25,081 nt of DNA from an uncultured Gemmatimonadota bacterium (GCA_946480295.1 CAMLIT010000061.1:1-25081), one strand, 5' to 3'; positions 1 to 8,483 are shown, counted from the first letter of the stretch. Program-made: numbers and translations. Notes: generated from the letters alone by a model not told the origin.

Positions 1-583
1 AGAGACGAGTGTAGCCGCGCAGGTCGAGACGGTCACCGTCACGCGCGTCGACACGATGATGACGCCGATCCGGATCCCGACCACCAGCCCGTTCTACATC
101 GGGCTCGCGGCGGGCGCCGCGCTCCCCGCGCCGAACTACAGCTCCGTCGACAAGCCGGGCTGGCGCGTCGAGGTGCCCATTGGCCTCAACTTCGGCACGA
201 GTCCCGTCGGCATCCGGGCGGACGTCGGATACGGCACCAACTCCGCGCACGACTGGATCTCGAACCAGGTCGGGAGCGCGTCGATGCTGAACGTGGACGC
301 GGACCTGAAGGTCGCCGTTCCCGCGGTGACGCCGATGAACGTGCTCGTGCAGCCCTACGTGCTCGGCGGCTTCTCGTGGGATCGGTTCAAGAACATCGCC
401 GAGATGAACCCGAGCAATGGCCAGTGGACGATGCCCGACGGCAGCTGGCACTCGGGCTCGGGCTGGAACGTCGGCTTCGGCGCCCAGGTTGGTCACTTCT
501 TCGCCGAGACGCGCTACAGCCGGGTGAGCGGAGTGGTCGACAAGATCGCGACGGTGCCGATCCTCGTCGGCGTGACGTTCTGA
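1..583 (+). CDS. Outer-membrane beta-barrel protein, C-terminal part (5' end outside window)
   Basis: The reading frame is open from base 2 to the stop at 581-583 and has no plausible start with a signal peptide, so the gene begins left of the window. The in-frame ATG pair at 56 and 59 lies inside coding sequence and is unlikely to be the start. The visible part (about 193 residues) alternates polar and hydrophobic residues, is rich in Gly, Tyr and Trp, and ends in VGVTF, the aromatic C-terminal signature recognised by the BAM machinery. That fits a small 8-stranded barrel of the OmpA/OmpW-like kind. The ligand and exact family are not recognisable. It runs convergent to rmlB and ends just before a strong hairpin, so it is probably not part of the polysaccharide operon. 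Confidence 0.7.
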   Translation, partial: ETSVAAQVETVTVTRVDTMMTPIRIPTTSPFYIGLAAGAALPAPNYSSVDKPGWRVEVPIGLNFGTSPVGIRADVGYGTNSAHDWISNQVGSASMLNVDADLKVAVPAVTPMNVLVQPYVLGGFSWDRFKNIAEMNPSNGQWTMPDGSWHSGSGWNVGFGAQVGHFFAETRYSRVSGVVDKIATVPILVGVTF

Positions 584-605
584 GCTGAGCAGGTATCAGG
601 AGCAC

Positions 606-640
606 GACGGCGCCGCGGCGAGCTTCGCCGCGGCGCCGTC
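606..640. terminator. Strong hairpin terminator between convergent genes
   Basis: A perfect 16-bp inverted repeat (606-621 pairs with 625-640) has a 3-base loop (GCT) and is followed on the plus strand by CTCGTTT. It begins 23 bases after the stop of the plus-strand barrel gene and ends 7 bases from the stop of minus-strand rmlB, so it can serve both. The T-rich tail is short and present only on the plus side. Confidence 0.8.
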
Positions 641-646
641 CTCGTT

Positions 647-1705
647 TCAGCTTCCACCGAGCCCCAGTCGCCCGAGCTGGTACTGGCCGCTCAGGACGTG
701 CTCGCACCAGGCACGGTTGTCGAGATACCACCGCACGGTGCGTCGCAGCCCGCTCTCGAACGACTCGCCGGGCGTCCAGCCCAGCTCCGACGCGATCTTG
801 CCGGCATCCATCGCGTAGCGGCGGTCGTGTCCCGGGCGGTCCTCGACGAAGGTGACGAGCGACTCGTGCGGCGAGGCGGCCGGCGCCAGCTCGTCGAGCA
901 GCGCGCAGATCGCGCGCACGACCTCGAGGTTCGTGCGCTCCGCGCCGGCGCCGATGTTGTACGTCTCCCCGACCCGACCGCGCTCCAGCACCAGCATGAG
1001 CGCGCGCACGTGGTCGTCCACGTAGAGCCAGTCGCGGACGTGCCGGCCGTCGCCGTAGACCGCGACGGGCTCGCCCTTCAGCGCGCGCAGGATGGAGAGG
1101 GGGATCAGCTTCTCCGGGAACTGGTACGGGCCGTAGTTGTTGGAGCTGTTCGTGACCAGGACGGGCAGGCCGTAGGTCTGGTGCCACGCGCGCGCGAGGT
1201 GGTCGGAGGAGGCCTTGCTCGCCGAGTAGGGCGAGCGCGGCGCGTACGGGGAGCGCTCGGTGAACCGCCCTTCCGGGCCTAACGATCCGTACACCTCGTC
1301 GGTCGAAACGTGCAGGAAGCGGAATGCATCCCGGCGCGCGGGCGGGAGCGCCCGCCAGTGGGCGCGGGCCGCCTCGAGGAGCGCGTACGTGCCGACGATG
1401 TTCGTCTGGATGAACGGCGCCGAGCCGTCGATCGAACGGTCGACGTGCGACTCGGCGGCGAGGTGGACGACGGCATCGGGCCGGTAGCGCTCGAACACGT
1501 CCCGCACGGCGGCCCAGTCGCAGATGTCGACGCGCTCGAAGGCGTGGCGCTCGTTCGGCAGCACCGGCGCGAGCGACTCCAGGTTGCCCGCGTACGTGAG
1601 CTTGTCGACGTTGACGACGCGGTGGTCGGTCCCCGCGAGCAGGTGCCGAACGAGTGCGGAGCCGATGAACCCCGCCCCGCCGGTCACCAGGATGGTGCTG
1701 GGCAT
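647..1705 (-). CDS. rmlB: dTDP-glucose 4,6-dehydratase (RmlB)
   Basis: An extended short-chain dehydrogenase of 352 residues, the usual RmlB length. It converts dTDP-D-glucose to dTDP-4-keto-6-deoxy-D-glucose, the precursor of dTDP-rhamnose and other 6-deoxy sugars, in the cytoplasm. Visible marks are the NAD-binding GGAGFIG at about residues 9-15, the [12 protein letters not shown] segment at 81-92, the catalytic STDEVYG at 134-140 (Thr, Asp, Glu), YSASK at 160-164 (Tyr and Lys) and the [15 protein letters not shown] stretch typical of the family. The ATG at 1705 lies 3 bases after the stop of the Wzi-like gene, so the two are probably co-transcribed. No clear Shine-Dalgarno is visible. rmlA, rmlC and a certain rmlD are not in the window, so the final sugar cannot be named from here. 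Confidence 0.95.
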   Translation of the reverse strand: MPSTILVTGGAGFIGSALVRHLLAGTDHRVVNVDKLTYAGNLESLAPVLPNERHAFERVDICDWAAVRDVFERYRPDAVVHLAAESHVDRSIDGSAPFIQTNIVGTYALLEAARAHWRALPPARRDAFRFLHVSTDEVYGSLGPEGRFTERSPYAPRSPYSASKASSDHLARAWHQTYGLPVLVTNSSNNYGPYQFPEKLIPLSILRALKGEPVAVYGDGRHVRDWLYVDDHVRALMLVLERGRVGETYNIGAGAERTNLEVVRAICALLDELAPAASPHESLVTFVEDRPGHDRRYAMDAGKIASELGWTPGESFESGLRRTVRWYLDNRAWCEHVLSGQYQLGRLGLGGS

Positions 1706-1708
1706 GAG

Positions 1709-3361
1709 TCAGTACATCAGCCGGCCGGTGATCCCGACGAGAAAGTCGGTGTGCGCGCGCCCCGCCACGAACCCGTCGTTGCCGACCCGCTCCACCGCCG
1801 CCGAGGGTTCGATCGCCAGCCCGTCGTGCAGCAGCGCGCTCCGGAGCGCGACACCGAGCCGCGCCCGCGTCTCCTTCGGCAGCGCCTGCGTCTCGACGAA
1901 CTTCCACCCCGCGCCGGTCGCGTTCGTCGTGCGCACGGCGTAGGTGCTCGCGTCGCGCGACTCGTACCCCCCCGTCACCTCCAGCGCCTCGAGGAGCGAG
2001 GGCCGATAGGTCAGAGTCGCGTAGCCGGCGTTGGCGTTCGGGCCGAGCGGATCGCCGATGATCGCGCGGCGGTAGGTCACGCCCGACGTGAACTGCGGGT
2101 GCTCGTACAGCCTGAGGGAGGCGTGGTGCGCCTGGAGATCGAGCGCCCAACGTCCCTCGGCATCGAGCCGCTCGAACGTGGCGCCGAGGAGGTGCCCCGA
2201 GTCCTGCCAGAGCATGCTGCGCACGCGCCGGGCATCGAAATCGTCCATGCTCAGCTCGTAGTACACCGACAGCCCGCGCGCCCGCGGGATGCGGTAGCGG
2301 ACATCGAATTGCGCGATCTTGTTCGTGGCCTGCGAGTCGCTGCCCGGCTTCACGATCCAGAAGAAGTACGGGAAGAGGTCCTTCGCCCGGCAGGTGACCG
2401 AGCACCGCGGCGACCCGCTGCCGCCCATCTGGTCCAGCAGCGCGGCCCCCATCTCGAAGCGCGGCGTCGGCGACACGCTGAGCCCGTAGGTCACGAGCTG
2501 TGCGCCGGGAAAGTTCTGGGTGTTGCCGAGGTTCGCGATTACGAAACGTGCGCGGGTCGGGCCGAGCAGGCGAAAGAGCCAGGGGAGCGTGATCGCCGTA
2601 TCGTTGGATAGGGTCAGCGCGTGCAGCGGCCGCGGGTTCGCCGAGAGGAGGAGACCGCGGCTGCCGGCCTCGCCCCAGGTCATCTCGTCCATCCCCGCTT
2701 CCAGCGCGATGTTGGCCAGTACGCCGCGTGCGTACAGGCGCTGGAAGTCCGACTGCTGGTAGGCGCTCCCGCCGCGCGGCATGAGCACGGAGATGCGCGG
2801 CTGGACGCCTAACGCGAACCATCCGCCGACTCCCAGCTCCGCCGTGCCTTCCACGTCGAGCGTGCCCCCGTCGGCCACCGGGCGCCCCCAATCAGGCTCG
2901 ACGAGCGGGTGGGTGTAGGCGTCGATCCGCCCCAGGCCGTTGGTGACCGGGACTCGACGCGCGGCTGCATCGGTGCCGATCGCCTCGAACGCCAGCGCGC
3001 GCATCGTGGCGCGCACGACGGGAGACGGCCGCTCGCCCCGCAGCTCGGCGACATCGGTCGCGTAGGCCGCATCCAGCTCCCGGACCAGCCGCCGCACCCG
3101 CTCGGGCGGCCGCGCGCGCAGGCTGTCGCTTTCGCGTTCTCTCAACGCGGCATCGAAGGCGCTCGCGAGCCGGGCCACCTCGCGCCGCGACCACGGCCGC
3201 TGGGACGCGTGCAGACCGGCGACCGGCAATGAGGCGCTCAGCTCCTCGACTACCGCGTAGACCGGATCACTCGCTGGGACGGTGGCCGCGAGCTGGGCGC
3301 GGGCCGCGATGGGCCCGGTCAGCAGGAGCACGGCGAGGAGAGGGGAGCGCGGGAGGGGCAT
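1709..3361 (-). CDS. Capsule-assembly Wzi-like outer-membrane protein
   Basis: A 550-residue protein starting with a clear signal peptide (MPLPRSPLLAVLLLTGP, likely cleaved after ARA at about residue 22). The mature part begins with a helical-looking region containing PVYAVVEELSASLPVAG and RPWSRREVARL. It continues as a long run of beta-strand-like segments with regularly spaced Trp, Tyr and Phe, for example GVTYRRAIIGD and ATLTYRPSLLEALEVTGGY, and ends in GITGRLMY with an aromatic last residue. This matches the Wzi capsule-assembly family (an outer-membrane barrel that binds surface polysaccharide) in length and style. The family call rests on general resemblance rather than a single diagnostic motif. 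It lies 3 bases upstream of rmlB and is divergent from the GT4 operon. It probably helps surface attachment or export of the polymer made by the neighbouring genes. Confidence 0.75.
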   Translation of the reverse strand: MPLPRSPLLAVLLLTGPIAARAQLAATVPASDPVYAVVEELSASLPVAGLHASQRPWSRREVARLASAFDAALRERESDSLRARPPERVRRLVRELDAAYATDVAELRGERPSPVVRATMRALAFEAIGTDAAARRVPVTNGLGRIDAYTHPLVEPDWGRPVADGGTLDVEGTAELGVGGWFALGVQPRISVLMPRGGSAYQQSDFQRLYARGVLANIALEAGMDEMTWGEAGSRGLLLSANPRPLHALTLSNDTAITLPWLFRLLGPTRARFVIANLGNTQNFPGAQLVTYGLSVSPTPRFEMGAALLDQMGGSGSPRCSVTCRAKDLFPYFFWIVKPGSDSQATNKIAQFDVRYRIPRARGLSVYYELSMDDFDARRVRSMLWQDSGHLLGATFERLDAEGRWALDLQAHHASLRLYEHPQFTSGVTYRRAIIGDPLGPNANAGYATLTYRPSLLEALEVTGGYESRDASTYAVRTTNATGAGWKFVETQALPKETRARLGVALRSALLHDGLAIEPSAAVERVGNDGFVAGRAHTDFLVGITGRLMY

Positions 3362-3366
3362 GTCGC

Positions 3367-3395
3367 TTGGGTGGTCGATGTACGGCTGATATAAT
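3367..3395 (+). promoter_or_regulatory. Sigma70-type promoter for the GT4-epimerase-reductase operon
   Basis: TTGGGT at 3367-3372 and a consensus TATAAT at 3390-3395 are separated by exactly 17 bases, in the gap between the divergent Wzi-like gene and the GT4 gene. Transcription would start near 3402, giving a leader of about 120 bases. TATAAT stands out in this GC-rich sequence. The -35 box matches the consensus only in TTG. Confidence 0.6.
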
Positions 3396-3522
3396 ACGTG
3401 ATCCGCGGCCGCTCCCGGGTGTGACCTCCCGTGGCGGCGGCCCGTCGATAGGAGATCCCGCCTGCGGTACCCGGACTGGTGCCGTCACTGGTAGGCGAGC
3501 ACACAGTGCGGTCCAGACTTCG

Positions 3523-4713
3523 ATGACATTGACGAACGACCAGGGAGAAGACGCTCGAACCGGGCGCCGCGGCGCGAGCGCCCGCGACCGGTCGGAGAGG
3601 CCGCCCAGGGTCTGTGTCTTCGCCGCCGCACCGCCGCCGGTCCACGGGTCCACGTATGCCGTGCAGCTGCTGCTCTCCTCCGACCTCCGGACTCGAGTCG
3701 CGCTCTGGCACATCGACACCCGGTACAGCGACTCCGTGGCGGAGATCGGGTCGCCGTCCTGGCGGAAATCGGCGCGCTTCGGCCGCTATCTCCTCCGGCT
3801 CGTTGCGCTGTGCCGACGGGAGCGGATCGACTGGGTGGTCATCGCGCCGGCCTTCTCGCCCGTGCCGTTCTACAAGGATGCGCTCGCGGTCATCGCCGCC
3901 GCCTGGACCACCGGCGCGCGCATCGTGCTGTGGGGCCACAGCAACGACGTCCAGCACTTCGTCGACCACAGCCCGCGTTGGCGGCGGCGGCTCCTCGCTT
4001 CGGTGCTCCGCAAGGCTCGCCGAATCGTGGTCTGCGGGGAGGGGCTGGAGGGTAACTTCACGGCCTTCGTCGACCCATCGAGGATCTCGGCCATCCCGAA
4101 CGCCCTCCCGGGCGGGCCCGTGGCCAGAGCCGCCCGACCGGACGGATCCCCGCTCCACGTCCTCTTCCTCTCCAACATGCTGGCCGCCAAGGGCTGGCGC
4201 GTTGTGCTCGCGGCGGCGGAGGAGGTGTGCCGCCGCCGGGAGGACGTCGTCTTCACCTTCGCCGGATCGCCCAGCGCCGATTCGAGCCCGGAGGAGATCT
4301 CGACCGCCTTCGCGCGGACGGAGTGCCCCGAGCGCATCCGCTACGTCGGCCGTCAGGATGGCCGCGCGAAGGAGGACCTGCTCGCGAGCGCGGACGTCCT
4401 CTGCCTGCCGAGCGAGCGGGAGGCCATGCCGTTGACCATCCTCGAGGCGATGCAGTACGGCCTCGCGGTCATCGCCACCCCGGTCGGGGCCGTTCCCTCC
4501 GCGGTCCTCCCCGATCTCGGCGGCTTCCTCGTGCCGCCCGGCGACGCCCAGGCCGTGGCCGAAGCGGTCCTCCGTCTCGCCTCGGATCGCGCGATGGTCG
4601 GGCGCATGTCCAGATTCAACCAGCAACGCTTCCAGGAGCGTTTCACTCTGGCGAGGTTCGTCGATTCGTGGGCGAACCTGTTCGCCGAATCACAGGAGAA
4701 TTCCACTTGTTAG
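3523..4713 (+). CDS. Glycosyltransferase family 4 (GT-B)
   Basis: A 396-residue GT-B glycosyltransferase that would add a sugar from a nucleotide donor to the lipid-linked repeat unit on the cytoplasmic face. The N-terminal acceptor domain starts after a charged 28-residue leader with RVCVFAAAPPPVHGSTYAVQ. The C-terminal donor domain (about 205-375) has LHVLFLSNMLAAKGW, VFTFAGSP, RIRYVGR and the EX7E motif in REAMPLTILEAM (Glu300 and Glu308). The frame is open further upstream to 3229, but that part overlaps the divergent Wzi-like gene. ATG 3523 is the first ATG downstream of the promoter and gives normal GT4 length, although no good ribosome site precedes it. The gene overlaps the epimerase start by 7 bases. 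Donor and acceptor cannot be read from sequence. Confidence 0.88.
   Translation: MTLTNDQGEDARTGRRGASARDRSERPPRVCVFAAAPPPVHGSTYAVQLLLSSDLRTRVALWHIDTRYSDSVAEIGSPSWRKSARFGRYLLRLVALCRRERIDWVVIAPAFSPVPFYKDALAVIAAAWTTGARIVLWGHSNDVQHFVDHSPRWRRRLLASVLRKARRIVVCGEGLEGNFTAFVDPSRISAIPNALPGGPVARAARPDGSPLHVLFLSNMLAAKGWRVVLAAAEEVCRRREDVVFTFAGSPSADSSPEEISTAFARTECPERIRYVGRQDGRAKEDLLASADVLCLPSEREAMPLTILEAMQYGLAVIATPVGAVPSAVLPDLGGFLVPPGDAQAVAEAVLRLASDRAMVGRMSRFNQQRFQERFTLARFVDSWANLFAESQENSTC
4694..4698 (+). promoter_or_regulatory. Ribosome binding site supporting a TTG start
   Basis: AGGAG at 4694-4698 lies 8 bases before TTG 4707 and inside the end of the GT4 gene. No ATG or GTG gives a protein beginning just before the nucleotide-binding motif, so this site decides the start of the epimerase. 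Confidence 0.7.
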
Positions 4714-5651
4714 CACTCGTGACCGGAGGCGCCGGATTCATCGGCTCGAACGTCGTAAAGCTCCTCCGCGAGGAAGGGTGGGACGTTCGCGTGCTGGACA
4801 ACCTCTCCACCGGATACCGGAGCAATCTGGAGGGGCTCGACGTCGACTTCGTCCAGGGCGACGTCCGCGACCGCGACCTCCTTCCGCGCGCGACGAAAGG
4901 CGTGAACGCGGTCTTCCACCTCGCCGCGAGCATCGGCAACGCGAAGTCCATCGCCATGCCGCAGGAGGACGCGGAGGTGAACGCCGTTGGGACGGTGAAC
5001 GTGCTGGAGGCGGCGCGCCGCAACGGCGTCCAGCGGTTCGTGTACTCGTCCTCGGCGGGGATCTTCGGCGAGCTCCTGACTCCCTGCATCGACGAGAACC
5101 ACCCGCAGAATCCCGAGTCTCCCTACGGCGTGAGCAAGCTGGCGGGAGAGAAGCAGGCGCTCGCGTTCTCGCACCTCTACGGCATCACCGCCGTTGCGCT
5201 CCGGTACTTCAACGTCTACGGCGTGCATCAGCGGTACGACGCCTACGGCAACGTCATCCCGATCTTCGCCAAGCGCCTGCTCTCCGGCGAGCCGATCACG
5301 ATCTTCGGCGACGGCGAGCAGACGCGGGACTTCGTCAACGTGAAGGACGTCGCCCGCGCCAACGTCCTCGCCGCCACGAAGGCGAAGAAGAGCGGCGTCT
5401 ACAACGTGGGGTCCGGCGCCAGCATCACCATCAACACCCTCGCCCAACTCTGCCAGGACGCCTCCGGTGTCCCCGCCGTCGTTGAGCACGGCGATCCGCG
5501 CCCCGGCGACGTGCGGCACTGCCGGGCCGACATCTCCAGGATCCAGCGCGAGCTCGGCCTCCAGCCGAGCACGGACATGAAGCGAGGCCTCGAGGAGTAC
5601 TTCGCCTGGTTCGCGCGCGACCTGAAGACGCGAGCGGCGAAGGCATCATGA
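4707..5651 (+). CDS. NAD-dependent UDP-sugar 4-epimerase/dehydratase (GalE-like)
   Basis: With the TTG start the protein has 314 residues and begins directly with the Rossmann motif: [11 protein letters not shown] has the glycine signature at residues 7-13. DNLSTGYRSN at 31-40, HLAAS at 71-75, the Ser cluster SSS at 114-116 and YGVSK (Tyr140, Lys144) complete an active-site set typical of extended SDR enzymes. LRYFNVYGVHQ and FGDGEQTRDFVNVKDV are typical of UDP-glucose or UDP-GlcNAc 4-epimerases (GalE/WbpP/Gne group). It probably supplies a galacto-configured UDP-sugar for the repeat unit, but decarboxylase or dehydratase relatives cannot be excluded. It overlaps the GT4 stop by 7 bases and the next gene by 4 bases (ATGA), so the three are translationally coupled. 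The frame also stays open far upstream inside the GT4 gene, which is a shadow. Confidence 0.9.
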   Translation: MLALVTGGAGFIGSNVVKLLREEGWDVRVLDNLSTGYRSNLEGLDVDFVQGDVRDRDLLPRATKGVNAVFHLAASIGNAKSIAMPQEDAEVNAVGTVNVLEAARRNGVQRFVYSSSAGIFGELLTPCIDENHPQNPESPYGVSKLAGEKQALAFSHLYGITAVALRYFNVYGVHQRYDAYGNVIPIFAKRLLSGEPITIFGDGEQTRDFVNVKDVARANVLAATKAKKSGVYNVGSGASITINTLAQLCQDASGVPAVVEHGDPRPGDVRHCRADISRIQRELGLQPSTDMKRGLEEYFAWFARDLKTRAAKAS

Positions 5652-6544
5652 CGAGAGTCCTGGTCCTGGGCGGCGGCGGGATGCTCGGCCACAAGGCCTT
5701 CCAGGTGCTGAGCGGGGAGTTCGACACGTGGGTGACCTTCCGCCGCTTCGACGAGAAGCTCCGGAAGACCGGCCTCTTTCCCGCTGACCGTGTCATCGAC
5801 GGTGTGGACGCGTCGGATCTCGCGACCGTGCAACGTGCGGTCGACCGCGTTGCGCCCGACGTCGTGATCAACTGCATCGGGATCATCAAGCAGCTCGCCG
5901 AGGCGAAGAACGCACGGATCTCCATCCGCATCAACGCCCTCCTGCCCCACGAGCTGGCGGACATCTGCCGGGCCCGTGGCGCGCGGCTGATCCACATCAG
6001 CACCGACTGCGTCTTCTCCGGGCGCAAGGGCGGCTACACGGACGACGATCCGTCGGACGCGGAGGACCTATACGGCCGTAGCAAGTTCCTGGGCGAGGTC
6101 GCCACCGAGGGGGCCCTCACCCTGCGGACCTCGATCATCGGCCGCGAGCTGTTCACCGACGTCTCGCTCGTCGACTGGTTCCTCGGGCGACACGACGAGG
6201 CGGTGCGCGGCTTCACCAACGCGATCTTCAGCGGGTTCACCAGCATCGCGCTCTCCCGCGAGATCGCGCGCGTGATCCGGGATTACCCGTCGCTCTCCGG
6301 CCGCTACAACGTGTCGGCCGAGCCGATGGACAAGTACCACCTGCTGCTCCTGCTGCGCGAGGCCTACGGCACGAGCGTGGAGATCGAGCCGCATGCCGAC
6401 TTCCGCTGCGACCGGAGTCTCGACTCGCGGCGCTATCGCGCGGCGACCGGCTTCGTGCCGCCGAGCTGGCCGGAGATGATCCGCGAGATGGCGGAGGACA
6501 GCACGCCGTACGAGCGGATCAAGGGTCTCGCCGCAGCCGTCTAG
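5648..6544 (+). CDS. RmlD/WbvR-like nucleotide-sugar 4-keto reductase
   Basis: A 298-residue SDR of the RmlD superfamily. GGGGMLGHK at about 8-16 binds NAD(P), VVINCIGIIKQ lies at 72-82, the catalytic segment is HISTDCVFSG at 116-125, and YGRSK at 142-146 carries the Tyr/Lys pair. RmlD reduces dTDP-4-keto-L-rhamnose. The STDCVFSG...DLYGRSK wording is closer, in my judgement, to reductases that work with FnlA/FnlC-type enzymes such as WbvR of Vibrio cholerae O37, and both partners are encoded just downstream on the other strand. Unlike FnlB/WbjC/CapF (about 370 residues) it has no C-terminal cupin domain, which points to UDP-L-RhaNAc or L-QuiNAc rather than L-FucNAc. Use on the RmlB product as a true RmlD remains possible. 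It starts with an ATGA overlap and its stop shares CTAG with the opposing gene. Confidence 0.85.
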   Translation: MTRVLVLGGGGMLGHKAFQVLSGEFDTWVTFRRFDEKLRKTGLFPADRVIDGVDASDLATVQRAVDRVAPDVVINCIGIIKQLAEAKNARISIRINALLPHELADICRARGARLIHISTDCVFSGRKGGYTDDDPSDAEDLYGRSKFLGEVATEGALTLRTSIIGRELFTDVSLVDWFLGRHDEAVRGFTNAIFSGFTSIALSREIARVIRDYPSLSGRYNVSAEPMDKYHLLLLLREAYGTSVEIEPHADFRCDRSLDSRRYRAATGFVPPSWPEMIREMAEDSTPYERIKGLAAAV

Positions 6545-7350
6545 CTTCCCTGCGCCGCCCTCGCGGGAGCGCGCCTCCCGCCGAGGAGCGCTCCGGCGAC
6601 GAGCAGCGCGAACTTCGAGTGCGTCCGCAGATAGCGTGGGAAGAGCCGCCGCGGCTCCTGCACCGCGCGATACAGCCACTCGAGCCCGGAGTTGCTGACC
6701 CACGTCGGGGCGAGATGCTTCGTCCCCGACGCCACGTCGAGCATACCGCCCACGGCCAGGCAGATGGACGGGACCTGCGCGCGGCGGGCCGCGTCGATGA
6801 AGCGCTCGCGATGCGGCGTGGCCATCCCGACGACGATGATGTCGGGGGCGGCGGCGCGAAGCTCGCGGACGAAGCGATCCATCTCCTCACCGCGGAAGTA
6901 GCCGTTGCGAGAGCCGACGATCCGCAGCCCGGGGTACGACCGCTGGAGCGACGCGACGGCCGCGCCGAGCACCTCCTCGGTCGCGCCCACCACGTAGACC
7001 GCGTACCCCGCGTCGGCGCTCCGCCGCATCGCCTCGTAGAACAGCGGCGGCCCACCGACGATCGCCGCCAGCGGCACGCGTAGCAGCCTGCTGGCGAGGA
7101 AGAGGCCCCGGCCATCCACGACGAGGAGCTCCGCCCGGTCGTAGAAGTCCACGAGGGCCGGATCCTCGGCCGCGCGGATGGTGAGCGCGACGTCCTTGAC
7201 CCCGACCATCCGCGTACGGCCGCGACCGTCGGCGCGCTCCCGCCGCTCCTCGGCGACCATCGCGTCGATCTCGGCGATCGTCTGCGCGAGCGTCAGGTTG
7301 TCGAAGCGCGTGCCGAGCAGGTCGACGTGGCGCGGGAGAGGCTTGGACAT
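6541..7350 (-). CDS. WecG/TagA/CpsF family glycosyltransferase (GT26)
   Basis: A 269-residue GT26 enzyme, at the normal family length. Members transfer N-acetylmannosamine-type sugars (ManNAc, ManNAcA) or glucose to a lipid-linked first sugar, the second step of repeat-unit assembly. Visible signatures are LLVVDGRGLFLASRLL at about 75-90 with the putative catalytic Asp79, GYFRGEE near 150, VVGMATPHRE at 173-182, VGGMLDVASG at 200-209 and the C-terminal GLEWLYR...PRRLFPRYL stretch that docks the membrane. The frame is open upstream to 7788 inside the 2-epimerase gene. ATG 7350 is chosen because it lies 26 bases after that gene's stop and gives the family length. It is last in a long minus-strand operon and collides with the reductase gene. 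Confidence 0.92.
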   Translation of the reverse strand: MSKPLPRHVDLLGTRFDNLTLAQTIAEIDAMVAEERRERADGRGRTRMVGVKDVALTIRAAEDPALVDFYDRAELLVVDGRGLFLASRLLRVPLAAIVGGPPLFYEAMRRSADAGYAVYVVGATEEVLGAAVASLQRSYPGLRIVGSRNGYFRGEEMDRFVRELRAAAPDIIVVGMATPHRERFIDAARRAQVPSICLAVGGMLDVASGTKHLAPTWVSNSGLEWLYRAVQEPRRLFPRYLRTHSKFALLVAGALLGGRRAPARAAQGS

Positions 7351-7376
7351 CGGGCCGCGGGTCGGGACGAGGGCGG

Positions 7377-8483
7377 TCAGTCCCCGAAGGGAGCCGCGCC
7401 GCCGTGGCGGTAGCCGAGGACGATCTTGAGCACCTTGGCCGAGACGATCGGGTCGAGGTACTCGGCGGGCGGCGTCCAGTCCGTCGGCTGGGCGAGCACC
7501 GTGCGCGCGCAGTCGAGGATCATCTGCGGATCCATGCCCGTCAGCATGTTGCTGCCGCATTCGAGCGTCTCCGGCCGCTCGGTGACGTCGCGGATCGTGA
7601 TGTTCGGCACGCGGAAGATCGCGCACTCCTCCTGCACCGTGCCGGAATCGCTGACCACGAGCGCCGCCCGCTGCTCGAGCGCGACGAAGTCGAAGAAGCC
7701 GAGCGGCTCGACGAAGGTCACACGCGACGCCGCCGCGTCGAAGCCGAACGCCTCGATCTTCGACCGTGTCCGCGGGTGCAGGCTGCACACGACCGGCATG
7801 TTCAGCGTCCGTCCCAGCAGCTCGAGCCCCGTCAGGAGGTTGCGGAGGCGGAACTCGAGGTCCACGTTCTCCGCGCGGTGCATCGTCACGAGGATGTAGC
7901 GCCCCCGCTCGAGCCCGAGCCGCCGGTGCACCGCGCTCGCGGCGATCTGGTCGCGATGCGCCTCGAGCACCTCGAAGATCGGGTTGCCGATGACGTAGAT
8001 GCGCTCCCGGGCGATCCCCTCGCGCACGAGGTTCTCCTTGCTGCGCTGCGTGTACGGCAGGAGGACGCTGCTCGAGTGGTCGATGACGCGGCGGTTGATC
8101 TCCTCGGGCACGCGATCGTCATAGCAGCGGTTGCCGGCCTCCATGTGGAACACCGGGATGCCCAGCCGCTTGGCGATCAGGGCGACGAGGCCGCTGTTCG
8201 TGTCACCGAGGATGAGGAGCGCGTCCGGACGCTCGGCGAGGATCACCCGCTCGCCCTCGATGAGGATGCGACCGACCTGCTCGCCGATCGTGGCGGCGCG
8301 GATGCCGAGGCTGTGGTCCGGCGCGCGCACCCCGAGATCGGTGAAGAAGATGTCGTTGAGCGTCTCGGTGTAGTTCTGGCCGGTGTGGACGAGGACGTGT
8401 TCCGCCAGCTCGTCCAGCTTCCTGATGATGACGCTCAACCGGATGATCTCGGGCCGCGTGCCCAAGACCGTCATCACCTTCAT
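7377..8483 (-). CDS. fnlC: FnlC/WbjD-like UDP-HexNAc 2-epimerase
   Basis: A 368-residue member of the non-hydrolysing UDP-GlcNAc 2-epimerase family (WecB fold). Residues corresponding to the WecB active site are visible: GDTNS (Asp94), HMEAGNR (Glu115), PEEINR (Glu127/128) and MHRAEN (His202). The N-terminal motif reads GTRPEIIRLS rather than the GTRPEAIKM of classical WecB, and HMEAGNRC plus the DDRVPEEINRRVIDH stretch are also typical of the FnlC/WbjD/Cap5G branch. That branch epimerises C2 of UDP-N-acetyl-6-deoxy-L-sugars as the last step to UDP-L-FucNAc or UDP-L-QuiNAc. The ATG overlaps the stop of the FnlA-like gene in ATGA, which strongly supports a joint pathway. A classical UDP-GlcNAc/ManNAc epimerase is the less likely alternative. 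Confidence 0.88.
   Translation of the reverse strand: MKVMTVLGTRPEIIRLSVIIRKLDELAEHVLVHTGQNYTETLNDIFFTDLGVRAPDHSLGIRAATIGEQVGRILIEGERVILAERPDALLILGDTNSGLVALIAKRLGIPVFHMEAGNRCYDDRVPEEINRRVIDHSSSVLLPYTQRSKENLVREGIARERIYVIGNPIFEVLEAHRDQIAASAVHRRLGLERGRYILVTMHRAENVDLEFRLRNLLTGLELLGRTLNMPVVCSLHPRTRSKIEAFGFDAAASRVTFVEPLGFFDFVALEQRAALVVSDSGTVQEECAIFRVPNITIRDVTERPETLECGSNMLTGMDPQMILDCARTVLAQPTDWTPPAEYLDPIVSAKVLKIVLGYRHGGAAPFGD

Noticed and set aside
1276..2815. Repeated octamer GCCTAACG inside rmlB and the Wzi-like gene
   Set aside because: Only two copies are seen, close to the number expected by chance for an 8-mer on two strands over 25 kb.
387..2891. An 834-residue minus-strand open frame across rmlB and the Wzi-like gene
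   Set aside because: It is very rich in Arg, Ala, Gly and Pro, with no domain motif, and runs through two well-supported genes in another frame. This is the usual GC-rich shadow.
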